Positions 21,224-29,620 of a DNA stretch of 45,738 nt are shown here, in pieces. Each line of letters begins with the position of its first letter. Position 1 is the stretch's first letter. The translations under genes and the position numbers were made by a program. The stretch is from an uncultured Streptococcus sp. Its GTDB lineage: Bacteria; Bacillota; Bacilli; Lactobacillales; Streptococcaceae. The notes under the pieces were generated by a model. It made no database searches and was not told where the DNA came from. It was given only the letters and a program-made list of their open reading frames with translations. Location of the stretch: contig NZ_CALTUR010000002.1 in NCBI RefSeq assembly GCF_943912555.1, forward strand, positions 1 to 45,738, written 5' to 3'.

Positions 21224-21775
21224 ATGGTTCATACTGCTCTACTGATTATCGATATTCAAAAAGCATTTGATAACCCTATCTGGGGAGAACGGAACAACCT
21301 TCAAGCTGAACAACAAGCACTGAGGGTACTGGCATACTTTCGTAAACACGCTCTTCCAGTCTTACATGTTCAACACATATCTGACAATCCCCAGTCGCAA
21401 TTTCATAACAAACAAAATCAGGTGTTTAAAAGTGGATTTGAACCATTTGCTTCAGAATCTGTCTTTCGAAAAACGGTTAATAGCGCCTTTATTGGAACAA
21501 ATCTTGAAACATATTTACGAACAAATCAGATTTGTCATTTAGTCGTTGTTGGTTTGACCCTGCCTCATTGTGTATCTACTACGACACGAATGGCAGCAAA
21601 TCTTGGTTTTGAAGTCACTTTACTAGCAGATGCTACTGCCAGTTTTACCCTATCTAACAAAAACGGTCAGACCATCTCTCCTGAGACTATCCATGAGATT
21701 AATCTCCTTTCTCTACAAGATGAGTTTGCTCAAATTCTTACTACAGAAGAATTTTTAACCCAAGTACAAGTATAA
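21224..21775 (+). CDS. Isochorismatase-like cysteine hydrolase
   Basis: A 183 aa hydrolase of the isochorismatase / nicotinamidase superfamily. The catalytic triad candidates are Asp in LLIDIQKAF (residue about 9), a lysine in the SVFRKTVNSAF segment, and Cys in GLTLPHCVSTT. The substrate is unknown. It starts one base after the dus stop, so it probably belongs to the hsp33-dus transcript, although the ribosome site is weak. Its family includes nicotinamidases, and NAD-salvage genes lie 1.3 kb away, but it lacks evidence for that specific activity. Confidence 0.85.
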   Translation: MVHTALLIIDIQKAFDNPIWGERNNLQAEQQALRVLAYFRKHALPVLHVQHISDNPQSQFHNKQNQVFKSGFEPFASESVFRKTVNSAFIGTNLETYLRTNQICHLVVVGLTLPHCVSTTTRMAANLGFEVTLLADATASFTLSNKNGQTISPETIHEINLLSLQDEFAQILTTEEFLTQVQV

Positions 21776-21778
21776 AAG

Positions 21779-21818
21779 AAAATCCGTCAACTCTTATTGA
21801 GCTGACGGATTTTTTTTG
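21779..21818 (+). terminator. Terminator of the hsp33-dus-hydrolase operon
   Basis: AAATCCGTCA and TGACGGATTT form a perfect ten-base-pair stem followed by a run of Ts, just after the hydrolase stop. Confidence 0.9.
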
Positions 21819-21846
21819 ATTGTAAAAATTCAAATACTGAGGGTTA

Positions 21847-22533
21847 TTATTGACTCAAAGCAACACTGGAAACCTTGCCATCCGCTCCTGTTGTAATTTG
21901 GATGATTTTTCCTCCACCAATTTTGGCATTATACTTACCATCATCAAGAGTATAAGAATAGCCTTTGATGGAGTAATTTTCTTTCTTTCCATCAGAAGAT
22001 TCTACTGTAAATTGACCACCTGATGAAACTGTGATGGTTTCGCCATTGGCTCCCTTCCAATTGCCCGCTGCAGCTGAGAAATCACCATCTACCATGGTTA
22101 AAACACCCTTGTAACGTTTATTTTGCTCTGCTTGTTTGTCTTGAAGTTTGCGGTCAGTTGTAGGATCATAGCTTGATTGGTTAGACTGGGCTTGAGGAGC
22201 TTGTTGAGTTGAAGGAGTCTGAGCACTAGCCGCCTGTTGATTAGCCACTTCTTGACCTTGTCTTTGCTCTGGTGCAGGTGCCGCTTGTGATGGCGTTGCA
22301 GTTGCTGAAGATTGATCAGTAGACGCCTTAGCCTTTTCAGATGAAGCTGAACTTGAGGATTTCTGAGTCTTGCTTTCTTTGCTAGCAGAAGCTGCTTTAG
22401 AACTTGATGATTGGCTTGTCTTAGCAGAACTGCTTGCTTGAGTTGTTTCCTTTTTATTTCCACAAGCTCCTAATAGTAGGGTAGAAGCCAATACAGTTGC
22501 TGCCATCAATTTGATATAGGTTTTCTTTTTCAT
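21847..22533 (-). CDS. Ser/Ala/Gln-rich lipoprotein of unknown function
   Basis: A 228 aa secreted lipoprotein: basic start (MKKKTYIK), hydrophobic stretch and lipobox LLGACG, with the cysteine near residue 24. Residues about 30-120 are low-complexity, first Ser/Lys/Ala-rich and then Gln/Ala/Pro-rich, suggesting a flexible linker across the wall. The C-terminal 90 residues (from about DRKLQDKQAEQNKRYKGVL) form a compact domain with the short motif AAAGNWKGANGETI, as in streptococcal lipoproteins of unknown function (DUF6287-like). Function is not known. Confidence 0.85.
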   Translation of the reverse strand: MKKKTYIKLMAATVLASTLLLGACGNKKETTQASSSAKTSQSSSSKAASASKESKTQKSSSSASSEKAKASTDQSSATATPSQAAPAPEQRQGQEVANQQAASAQTPSTQQAPQAQSNQSSYDPTTDRKLQDKQAEQNKRYKGVLTMVDGDFSAAAGNWKGANGETITVSSGGQFTVESSDGKKENYSIKGYSYTLDDGKYNAKIGGGKIIQITTGADGKVSSVALSQ

Positions 22534-22587
22534 TTTTCTACTCCTTTGTAATATTTTAGAAATATAAAGAAATCTTTTTGTAATATA

Positions 22588-22616
22588 ATTGTAACATTCT
22601 GATTTAAATATGTCAA
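22588..22616 (-). promoter_or_regulatory. Promoter of the lipoprotein gene
   Basis: On the minus strand TTGACA (22611-22616) and TACAAT (22588-22593) are 17 bases apart, about 55 bases before the start. Confidence 0.8.
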
Positions 22617-22748
22617 CAATTTATCTAAACTATTTTAAAAATCTCACATAATTTAGACACCTTTACTCCTCCTACTCTTCTATTCGTAATAAAACAGAAA
22701 AACAGGAGATTTTCCTATTAAAAGTTTGAATTTGTTTTGTGTAATCGC

Positions 22749-22777
22749 TTGCATATTTAAGTACAAAGGAATACAAT
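22749..22777 (+). promoter_or_regulatory. Promoter of the small membrane protein gene
   Basis: TTGCAT (22749-22754) and TACAAT (22772-22777) are 17 bases apart, about 34 bases upstream of the ATG. The intervening leader carries a strong TAGGAGGTG ribosome-binding site. Confidence 0.7.
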
Positions 22778-22810
22778 AACATTGAAATAGAATATAGGAG
22801 GTGCACTCTT

Positions 22811-23041
22811 ATGCTAAATAAGTATTACAAGTATCTTCCTTGGTTGATTTTGGGAGCAATTGGTTCCTATAAATCCGCAACTCACTATGGCAAAACTTCG
22901 TTTGATATCTTCTATCTGACTACAGTCTTTATGATTTTCTATATCGCTTTGTTATTTTTACATGAGAACTATCTCAAGTATCGATACAAGGACTTCTTTA
23001 CTCACATGTTGAGTAATCCTAAGAAAGACAGGTATCCTTAA
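22811..23041 (+). CDS. Small two-helix membrane protein
   Basis: A 76 aa protein with two hydrophobic segments (LPWLILGAIGSY, and IFYLTTVFMIFYIALLFL) and a basic C-terminal tail. It has its own promoter, a strong ribosome site (AGGAGGTG, nine bases before ATG) and a terminator shared with the opposite strand, so it is very likely expressed. I do not recognise the family. It stands alone between the lipoprotein and the NAD-salvage operon and faces neither. Confidence 0.75.
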   Translation: MLNKYYKYLPWLILGAIGSYKSATHYGKTSFDIFYLTTVFMIFYIALLFLHENYLKYRYKDFFTHMLSNPKKDRYP

Positions 23042-23082
23042 AAGCAGTCACAACAGCAAAGCCATCTCATGAGGGTAAACAA

Positions 23083-23117
23083 AGAGGTCGGGAATTTTTC
23101 CCGACCTCGTTTTTTAT
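23083..23117. terminator. Bidirectional terminator
   Basis: GAGGTCGGGAA and TTCCCGACCTC form an eleven-base-pair GC-rich stem; Ts follow on the plus strand and a T-rich run follows on the minus strand. It serves the small membrane gene and the Nudix gene facing it. Confidence 0.9.
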
Positions 23118-23887
23118 TTCAATCGATAGGTTTTTCTTGGTTTCTTTTTAGGTACTCGTTTTAGTCCAACTTCTTCTACATATTCTCCGTATTTTACGAG
23201 AAAGTTATTGCTGACGATTGAACGACCGGGGTTGATAAGATTGACCAGTTCAGTCCCTTCATAGACAGTGAACTCCTCCTCCAGCAGATAGAGGAAGGTC
23301 GGATTCCAGTCGAGACGGCCTTGGATTCGTTTGATGGATTCTTGGATAATGGCATAATGGTCAAAAGCGAAGGCTTGCTCCTCCAACTCTACTCCCTCTA
23401 AGAAGCACTTGCCTGTCTGAAAATCGACATCTACAAAAACCACATCCTTGGCATCGTCTCCTGCTTGAACAAGTTCTAATGCACGACTAGGCAAATAAAC
23501 CAAATGGGCAATGGTCACTGTCCAGCCCCGTGGGTCACGACCGGGGGTAGATACTGTCATCAATTGTTCAATTTTTTCTAAAGGAAGATCGAGATTGACT
23601 TCTTCTCTCACCTCACGCTGACAGGCATGCGTAGCATCTTCGCCCTTGTCCATAAATCCTCCAACCAGAGCCAAACAATTTTGATAAGGGTGAGCCTTGC
23701 GACGAATTAATAAGAGCTTGATTTTTCCTTCGACAAAGCAGTAGGCTACCATATCCACCGTCACACTTGGTTTTTCGTATTGAGGGAGTTCCTGCTTGTA
23801 GTACCAATCCAAAAACTCCTCCTGACTTGCATGAATTTCAAAATATTCTCTTTCCGTCATCCCCGCTGGAATCATCGTGTCCGCCAT
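23114..23887 (-). CDS. Nudix-domain protein, NrtR-like
   Basis: A 257 aa protein with a Nudix domain followed by a C-terminal region of about 80 residues. The Nudix box reads G-F-MDKG-E-D then REVREEVNL, and keeps the glutamates needed for hydrolysis. The C-terminal part (FTVYEGTELVNLINP, then SNNFLVKYGEYVEEVGLKR and a very basic tail) resembles the winged-helix part of NrtR, a Nudix-type repressor of NAD genes. Third gene of the nadR-pnuC operon, starting one base after pnuC. It could be an ADP-ribose hydrolase, an ADP-ribose-sensing regulator, or both. Confidence 0.8.
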   Translation of the reverse strand: MADTMIPAGMTEREYFEIHASQEEFLDWYYKQELPQYEKPSVTVDMVAYCFVEGKIKLLLIRRKAHPYQNCLALVGGFMDKGEDATHACQREVREEVNLDLPLEKIEQLMTVSTPGRDPRGWTVTIAHLVYLPSRALELVQAGDDAKDVVFVDVDFQTGKCFLEGVELEEQAFAFDHYAIIQESIKRIQGRLDWNPTFLYLLEEEFTVYEGTELVNLINPGRSIVSNNFLVKYGEYVEEVGLKRVPKKKPRKTYRLK

Positions 23888-23888
23888 T

Positions 23889-24668
23889 TTATGCCTCCTT
23901 ACGAACTGCCTTGGTCCATTGGTACCAACCTACTAGACTATTGAGTGTGTAAACCCAGTACATCCCTTGGATGTGGATATTTTCACCCCACCAGAGGTAA
24001 ATACTAAAGAGATTGGTTGCAATCCAGAAAATCCATTGCTCACGGTAGAGACGAGTCATCAAGAGCTGGCCAACACCATTGGTCGCATCGGTAACACTAT
24101 CACGGAAAGGGCGAGCACTATGGATACTTTGATAAGCTAAGCCCATACCAATCCAGATGATAGCAGTCAAGGCTAAGTACTTGAGCCAGTCAAAAACAGA
24201 TAATTTCTTAGCTTCAAAATGAGATTCTTCTGCTTTTCCTTGATCATTGATACGGTTGGACAGCCAAGCATAGAGACCAATCGGCTGCATGACAAAGAAG
24301 TAAACGGTCGTCAAAACTTCACCATAAAAAGTCGCATTCATGGCCAAAACCAAATAGATAGCAGAGTTAATGGCCCCAAAGAGATAATTGCTTGCACGCC
24401 CTTCGGCTACCAAGATAACACAGACAATCCCAGTCCAAGATGCAAACAAGCTCATCCAGTCATGACTTTCTGTATTTTGCGTGAATTCCAAGATCAAGGG
24501 AACACTTGACAGGACGATAAGATACAACCACTGGAAGAGACTACGTCCCATAAAGAGATCCTTCCAGAGCAGACGCATGATCCCTGCAAAACCAATCTTG
24601 TGGGCTTCTGCATGGACATTTTTAAAGTTTTCGATAAATTGTGTGATTTTTTCAGTTAGTTTTTTCAT
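23889..24668 (-). CDS. pnuC: PnuC nicotinamide riboside transporter
   Basis: Membrane facilitator for nicotinamide riboside. The 259 aa protein has seven or more membrane segments; conserved family pieces include a Trp-rich stretch near residue 200 (REQWIFWIATNLFSIYLWW), which in PnuC lines the substrate site, and the AINSAIYLVLA helix. An amphipathic N-terminal region precedes the first helix. It lies ten bases after nadR, whose kinase activity traps the imported riboside as NMN. Confidence 0.93.
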   Translation of the reverse strand: MKKLTEKITQFIENFKNVHAEAHKIGFAGIMRLLWKDLFMGRSLFQWLYLIVLSSVPLILEFTQNTESHDWMSLFASWTGIVCVILVAEGRASNYLFGAINSAIYLVLAMNATFYGEVLTTVYFFVMQPIGLYAWLSNRINDQGKAEESHFEAKKLSVFDWLKYLALTAIIWIGMGLAYQSIHSARPFRDSVTDATNGVGQLLMTRLYREQWIFWIATNLFSIYLWWGENIHIQGMYWVYTLNSLVGWYQWTKAVRKEA

Positions 24669-24677
24669 ATTTTTCTC

Positions 24678-25736
24678 CTAATCTGCTTGGTAAATGGCAT
24701 CAATAGCCAGTTTTGCTGCTTCATAATTGCCTAGGTAATCCTCAGCTAGATAAACTAGTGGAATGGTGGTTAAATATCGCTCTCTCATCTGGTCTAAATG
24801 CTGGGAAAAACTATGACGAATATGGTCTTCTGCCATGGTCATATCTCTAAAGCCATCATTGACATAGGAGCCGACAGGTTGCACAAAGAGAATCAAGTCC
24901 CATTTTTCCTTAGCCAAGATCGAGGCAAAGAGATTATCAAAAGTCTCTCCTGATAAATCCCCTTGGTCCTCAGTTTCCATATAATAATCATAGTAGCCCT
25001 TGGTTACTAAGGAGTTGGTGTCTGCTATCACCAGTCCCCTATTGGCATTGCTATCGATTAACTTAGAGGTCTGGTCATACTGCCCCAAGAGCAGATAATA
25101 GTAATCCTTTGGAGTCAATTCATCGTCGCGGACATTGTTTTTGATCTGGTACTCACGTGCGTATTCCAAACTAACGGGTGCATCGTAATACCTAGCCAAA
25201 TCCTTGGCCAGAGTGGTCTTCCCATTGCTAGCACTTCCCATAATCAACACTTTCTTTGTAAACAGACGTCGGAAGGGTTGAGCAATATATTTCCAATATT
25301 TGCTTGGATTTTCTCGAATCATAGTCGCTGAGATACCAAACTTTCTTTCTTGCAAGACAGTCTCAAAGCCACGATTAGATAATTCCTGCTGGTAGTCTAC
25401 CTCTCCCACAAAGAAGATTAGTTCTTGCTGAGTTTCATCATAGGAAATCTCTGCAAACATCTGATTCAACCACTCCTGCCAGCCCATAGGGTAACGGGGA
25501 AGATTAGTCTCATCTAACTTGCAGACAGAGGTCAACTCGTCATCACCAAAGGCCTCTCGGATATAGCGGAATCTTTTTTGAAGCGTTAAGCCTACCTGTT
25601 CCCCTCTGTCTCCCTCATAGCCTGAAACGACAACCCATACCTGGTCACACTGTCGCTTCGCTCGCTGAATCAGATCGATATGTCCTTGATGAAGCGGAGC
25701 AAAGGTTCCAAATACCACTGCTGTTTTCTTTTTCAT
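24678..25736 (-). CDS. nadR: NadR, NMN adenylyltransferase and ribosylnicotinamide kinase
   Basis: Bifunctional enzyme that phosphorylates nicotinamide riboside to NMN and adenylates NMN to NAD. The N-terminal nucleotidyltransferase domain has FGTFAPLHQGH near residue 10 (HxGH motif) and ISATMIRENP near residue 134. The C-terminal kinase domain starts with the Walker A motif GSASNGKTT near residue 167. At 352 aa it lacks the N-terminal DNA-binding domain of enteric NadR, so regulation must come from elsewhere, perhaps the Nudix protein in the same operon. AAAGGA precedes the start. Confidence 0.93.
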   Translation of the reverse strand: MKKKTAVVFGTFAPLHQGHIDLIQRAKRQCDQVWVVVSGYEGDRGEQVGLTLQKRFRYIREAFGDDELTSVCKLDETNLPRYPMGWQEWLNQMFAEISYDETQQELIFFVGEVDYQQELSNRGFETVLQERKFGISATMIRENPSKYWKYIAQPFRRLFTKKVLIMGSASNGKTTLAKDLARYYDAPVSLEYAREYQIKNNVRDDELTPKDYYYLLLGQYDQTSKLIDSNANRGLVIADTNSLVTKGYYDYYMETEDQGDLSGETFDNLFASILAKEKWDLILFVQPVGSYVNDGFRDMTMAEDHIRHSFSQHLDQMRERYLTTIPLVYLAEDYLGNYEAAKLAIDAIYQAD

Positions 25737-25748
25737 AAACGCATTTCC

Positions 25749-25814
25749 TTTTTATAATTTTTGATATTTTTGTTATCTATGTTTTTATTATAAACTATAT
25801 TTTTGTTTTGTCAA
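25749..25814 (-). promoter_or_regulatory. nadR-pnuC-Nudix promoter with two direct repeats
   Basis: On the minus strand TTGACA (25809-25814) and TATAAT (25787-25792) are 16 bases apart. Two 26-base near-repeats start with AACAAAAATAT: one at 25782-25807 across the -35/-10 spacer, the other at 25749-25774 just downstream. They share about 21 of 26 positions. Placement fits an operator pair, possibly for the operon's own NrtR-like protein. The promoter is seen; the regulator is inferred, and AT-rich composition makes chance similarity possible. Confidence 0.65.
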
Positions 25815-25847
25815 TAGTTTTTTATCATTTTTTATAAAAAGATTGCG

Positions 25848-25876
25848 AAAAAAGAATCAAGATTGCTCCTGATTCT
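25848..25876 (-). terminator. clpC terminator
   Basis: On the minus strand AGAATCA and TGATTCT pair around a ten-base loop, followed by TTTTTTC. It lies just after the clpC stop. Confidence 0.75.
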
Positions 25877-25882
25877 CCATTT

Positions 25883-28315
25883 TTATGCAATATCAAATTT
25901 CAATTGGCCTGCTTTAACACCAATCTTAAGTGTGCTGCCTGCCACTAATTCTCCCTTGAGAAGAAGTTCTGCCAACTTGTCTTCCACTTCTGTTTGCAGG
26001 GTTCTGCGAAGTGGGCGAGCTCCCATCTCTGGGTCATATCCTTGATTGGCCAACAATTTCAGTGCTGAAGCTTGTAATTTCAAGTCAATGCCTTTTTCAG
26101 CCAAACTTGCCACTAAAGGTTTAACCATAATCTTCACCACTTCCTGCATATGGTCACTAGACAGGCTATGGAAGACCACCTTTTCATCAATACGGTTAAT
26201 AAATTCAGGTCTATAAGCCTTTTTCAGCTCTTCGAACATACGTTTTTCCATATTCTCCTGGTCAAAACGAATGTCCTTGGCCCCAAAACCGACAGTCTTA
26301 TCATCACGAAGGGCTGTCGCACCGAGGTTTGACGTCATGATGATGATGGTATTCGAAAAGTCAACCTTGCGGCCCTTGCTATCGGTCAAGACACCGTCAT
26401 CCAAGACCTGCAAGAGAACATTAAAGATGTCTGGATGGGCCTTCTCTACCTCGTCAAAGAGGAGAACAGAGTATGGTTTGTTGCGAACCTTCTCGGTCAA
26501 CTCCCCACCTTCTTCATAACCTACATAGCCCGGAGGAGCTCCATTGAGACGGCTGGCTGCGAATTTCTCCATATACTCACTCATATCAAAGCGGATAAGG
26601 GCTGATTCATCGTCAAAAAGAACTTCTGCCAAAGCCTTGGCCAATTCGGTCTTACCGACACCTGTAGGCCCTAAGAACATAAAGGAACCAATCGGACGCT
26701 TATGACTGCGAATCCCTGACTGGTTGCGACGAATGGCACGGCTAATGCTTGAAACAGCTTGATCTTGACCAATGACACGTTTGTGCAGTTCAGCTTCCAA
26801 GTTTAAGTATTTCTTAGCATCAGTCTGAGTCAATTTTTGAACTGGGATGCCTGACAATCGACTCAAGGTGGTCAAAATATCAGCCTCTGTCACCAAGTCT
26901 TTATAGACAGGCACTTCCTCTTCTTTTGCGATTAGCTGGGCTGCCTGTTTCCACTTGCCATCCATCAAGGCCTTGTCAGCTGGACTCAAACCTGAATCGT
27001 CTGCTCTTACATGCTTAGCCTTATTTTGTACTGTTGCTGCTGCTTCATCTAAGAGGTCGATAGCAGAGTCTGGCAAGTGACGGCTAGTCAAGTAACGATG
27101 CGCCATCTTGACAGCTGTTTCGACCGCTTCATCTGTGATTTGCACACGGTGATGTTTCTCATAAGTCACCTTCAAACCTTGCAAAATGGCCATACTGTCG
27201 ACCACACTTGGCTCTTCAATCGTCACTTTAGCGAAACGACGAGAAAGTGCCGCATCTTTTTCGATATGTTTTTGGTATTCTTCCTGAGTGGTCGCACCAA
27301 CCGTTCTCAAAGTTCCACGCGCCAAGGCTGGCTTCAAGATATTGGCCGCATCCAGAGTTGAGTCAATTCCACTACCAGAACCCATGATGGTATGAAGTTC
27401 ATCGATAAAGAGGATGACTTGGCCATCTTCTTCAATATCCTTTATGATATTATTCATGCGCTCTTCAAAGTCACCACGGAAGCGTGTCCCTGCAACGACA
27501 TTCATCAAATCAAGCTCTAACACGCGCATCTTAGCCATTTCCGCAGGTACATCACCACTAGCAATACGCTGAGCGAGCCCAAGCGCCAAGGCTGTTTTCC
27601 CGACACCAGCATCCCCAACCAAGACAGGATTGTTCTTGGTCTTTCGACTCAAGATTTGAATCATACGCGAGATTTCCTTGTCCCGACCGATGACTGGCTC
27701 CAACTTGCCAGAACGAGCTTGCTCTGTCAAATCATGCGTATAGTCCTCGAGATCACCGCTCGGAGTCTGGGGCATGCCCATCATGTTAGCCATAGAATTT
27801 TGCTTATCAGCTACTGTACGATGGCGTTGGCGTAAAGCCTTGAGATCTTCACGAGTCCAGCCTGCACGTTCTTCTAGATTTCGACGTAGGGCAGCAATCT
27901 TGACCTGATCTTTCTTGTCTTCATAAGAAAAACCAGCCCTCTCCAAGATACGAGTCGCCAAGGCATTGCCATCATGCAAAATCGCATAAAGGACGTGCTC
28001 CGTCCCTAGCACCTTAGCATGGACCACTGACGCTACATACTCTGCTTCGTCAAAAAGAACCTGCAAACGATGGGAGAACGGCAATTCCGTAAAGGTTTCA
28101 TCCTGGCTATAGTCCGTTTCAGTCAGTTCCAAAGCGACTTCTTCTAAACGGTCCATCTCATATGGATAATCATTTAAAGTTGCCCCTGCCACACTATAAC
28201 TGTGATTAGACATAGCAATCAACAAGTGCCAAGACTCTAGGTAACGAGCTCCAAAATGACCAGCAACCATGTAGGCACTTTCGATACATTCATTCAATGC
28301 TTTTGAATAGTTCAT
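25883..28315 (-). CDS. clpC: ClpC ATPase, AAA+ chaperone of the Clp protease
   Basis: Hexameric unfoldase that feeds proteins to ClpP and helps in heat and stress tolerance. The order is: N-domain with two repeats (about residues 1-140), first AAA+ module with Walker A GDAGVGKTA near residue 235, a middle linker region, then the second module with Walker A GPTGVGKTE near residue 540 and the arginine-containing C-terminal domain. At 810 aa it has the usual length. It follows ctsR by one base, the classic pairing of this chaperone with its repressor. Confidence 0.96.
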   Translation of the reverse strand: MNYSKALNECIESAYMVAGHFGARYLESWHLLIAMSNHSYSVAGATLNDYPYEMDRLEEVALELTETDYSQDETFTELPFSHRLQVLFDEAEYVASVVHAKVLGTEHVLYAILHDGNALATRILERAGFSYEDKKDQVKIAALRRNLEERAGWTREDLKALRQRHRTVADKQNSMANMMGMPQTPSGDLEDYTHDLTEQARSGKLEPVIGRDKEISRMIQILSRKTKNNPVLVGDAGVGKTALALGLAQRIASGDVPAEMAKMRVLELDLMNVVAGTRFRGDFEERMNNIIKDIEEDGQVILFIDELHTIMGSGSGIDSTLDAANILKPALARGTLRTVGATTQEEYQKHIEKDAALSRRFAKVTIEEPSVVDSMAILQGLKVTYEKHHRVQITDEAVETAVKMAHRYLTSRHLPDSAIDLLDEAAATVQNKAKHVRADDSGLSPADKALMDGKWKQAAQLIAKEEEVPVYKDLVTEADILTTLSRLSGIPVQKLTQTDAKKYLNLEAELHKRVIGQDQAVSSISRAIRRNQSGIRSHKRPIGSFMFLGPTGVGKTELAKALAEVLFDDESALIRFDMSEYMEKFAASRLNGAPPGYVGYEEGGELTEKVRNKPYSVLLFDEVEKAHPDIFNVLLQVLDDGVLTDSKGRKVDFSNTIIIMTSNLGATALRDDKTVGFGAKDIRFDQENMEKRMFEELKKAYRPEFINRIDEKVVFHSLSSDHMQEVVKIMVKPLVASLAEKGIDLKLQASALKLLANQGYDPEMGARPLRRTLQTEVEDKLAELLLKGELVAGSTLKIGVKAGQLKFDIA

Positions 28316-28316
28316 C

Positions 28317-28775
28317 TTACTTCCCTTTTCTATCTACCTCTTGTATGACCTGTCGTAGCATGTTAGCTCGAAGGACTGGAGCTTCTTCTCCTAGAACGCG
28401 ATCCAAAGCTACTGTCATCAGCAAATTCATCTCCTGCTTGGTCATCAATTCCTGCTCAACCAAAAGTTGCAGAATATCCTCATAAATTTCTTGACTGACC
28501 CGCTCACCAATCGAGTAAAGCAGCTCCCTGAGCATTTCATGATGACTAGAAAACTCAATCCGTCCTATACGAATGTAGCCTCCACCACCACGCTTACTTT
28601 CAACCAAGTAGCCTCTACTTTCCGTAAAGCGTGTCTTGATCACATAGTTAATCTGACTAGGAACAACCTGAAAGGTATCTGCCAACTGACTCCGTTGCAA
28701 CTCCACAATACCAGATTGATCTAAAATCGCCTTGATGTAGGCCTCAATATGATCCGATGTATTTTTAAATCTCAT
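28317..28775 (-). CDS. ctsR: CtsR repressor of class III heat-shock genes
   Basis: Heat-sensing repressor of clp genes. The 152 aa protein has the N-terminal winged helix (QLADTFQVVPSQINYVIKTRF, about residues 25-45) and the diagnostic glycine-rich wing SKRGGGGYIRIGR near residue 60, which acts as the thermosensor. First gene of ctsR-clpC. A CtsR-type operator overlaps its promoter, so it should repress itself. Confidence 0.96.
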   Translation of the reverse strand: MRFKNTSDHIEAYIKAILDQSGIVELQRSQLADTFQVVPSQINYVIKTRFTESRGYLVESKRGGGGYIRIGRIEFSSHHEMLRELLYSIGERVSQEIYEDILQLLVEQELMTKQEMNLLMTVALDRVLGEEAPVLRANMLRQVIQEVDRKGK

Positions 28776-28799
28776 TACAAACCCACCTCTCTTTAAACC

Positions 28800-28821
28800 T
28801 TGACTATCTTTGACTATTATA
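28800..28821 (-). promoter_or_regulatory. CtsR operator and -10 element
   Basis: On the minus strand the -10 TATAAT (28816-28821) is followed directly by AGTCAAAGATAGTCAA (28800-28815), a match to the CtsR tandem heptad consensus. It lies about 25 bases before ctsR. No strong -35 is seen. Confidence 0.85.
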
Positions 28822-28842
28822 CCGAAATTTTCTTATTTTTAA

Positions 28843-28885
28843 AAGAAAAAGGGCGCTGGTAAAGGATAATCTTAACCAACTCCCT
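28843..28885 (-). terminator. Terminator of the thiamine-precursor ABC operon
   Basis: On the minus strand AGGGAGTTGGT and ACCAGCGCCC pair with one or two mismatches, followed by TTTTTC, just downstream of the ATPase gene. Confidence 0.7.
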
Positions 28886-28891
28886 ATTTTT

Positions 28892-29620
28892 CTACTTATT
28901 TAAGCCTAATTCTGCCAAGATTTGACGTTTGTAGGCAATCTTTTGGACTTCCTTGTCCTCGTCTTCAGACCAATCTAGTTTAATTTCTGAAACAATCTGC
29001 CCAGGGCGATTTTTTAAGATATAGATGCGGTCGCTGAGATTAAGGGCCTCCTCGATACTGTGAGTAATAATCAAGGTTGTTAGCTGCAACTGCTTGTGAA
29101 TTTCAAGATACCAAGCGTGGAGTTCCATCTTGGTCATCTCATCCAAGGCGCTAAAGGCCTCATCTAAGAGAAAGAGCTTGTGCCCGAAAAGGTAGGTTCG
29201 AAGCAAGGCTACACGCTGGCGCATCCCACCACTAAGTTCATGGGGGTACTTGTCTCGTACAGCTGTCAACTGGAAGGTCGCAAGAATTTCATCCGCGCGG
29301 GCAATGGCTTCAGCCTTATCCACTTTTTGAATCAAGAGAGGCAGGATGATATTGCCAAGCACCGTCTTGTGCTCCAAGAGTAGATCCTTTTGCAACATAT
29401 AACTCACGCGCCCCTTGGGATTTTCCTCACCGTCAAGTACAATTCTCCCTGACTGAACTTCTAAAATCCCAGCAATTAAGTTAAAGAGGGTGGTCTTTCC
29501 TACACCACTTGGGCCCAGAATAGAAACCACTTCACCTGAAGTCACCTGCAGGTTAATGTCCTCTAAAATCCTCTCCTGACCATAGGCATAACTGACATGT
29601 TCTAGTCTAATCTCTGTCAT
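28892..29620 (-). CDS. thiZ: ABC transporter ATPase for thiamine precursor (ThiZ-like)
   Basis: Cytoplasmic ATPase of a SsuB/TauB/ThiZ-type importer (242 aa). Walker A GPSGVGKTT is near residue 36, the signature LSGGMRQR near residue 129, Walker B LFLLDEAFSALD, and the H-loop IITHS. It is the last gene of a four-gene unit controlled by a TPP riboswitch; this context, with a THI5-type binding protein, points to uptake of the pyrimidine part of thiamine. The name is by context, not by substrate evidence. Its start touches the stop of the binding-protein gene. Confidence 0.85.
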   Translation of the reverse strand: MTEIRLEHVSYAYGQERILEDINLQVTSGEVVSILGPSGVGKTTLFNLIAGILEVQSGRIVLDGEENPKGRVSYMLQKDLLLEHKTVLGNIILPLLIQKVDKAEAIARADEILATFQLTAVRDKYPHELSGGMRQRVALLRTYLFGHKLFLLDEAFSALDEMTKMELHAWYLEIHKQLQLTTLIITHSIEEALNLSDRIYILKNRPGQIVSEIKLDWSEDEDKEVQKIAYKRQILAELGLNK

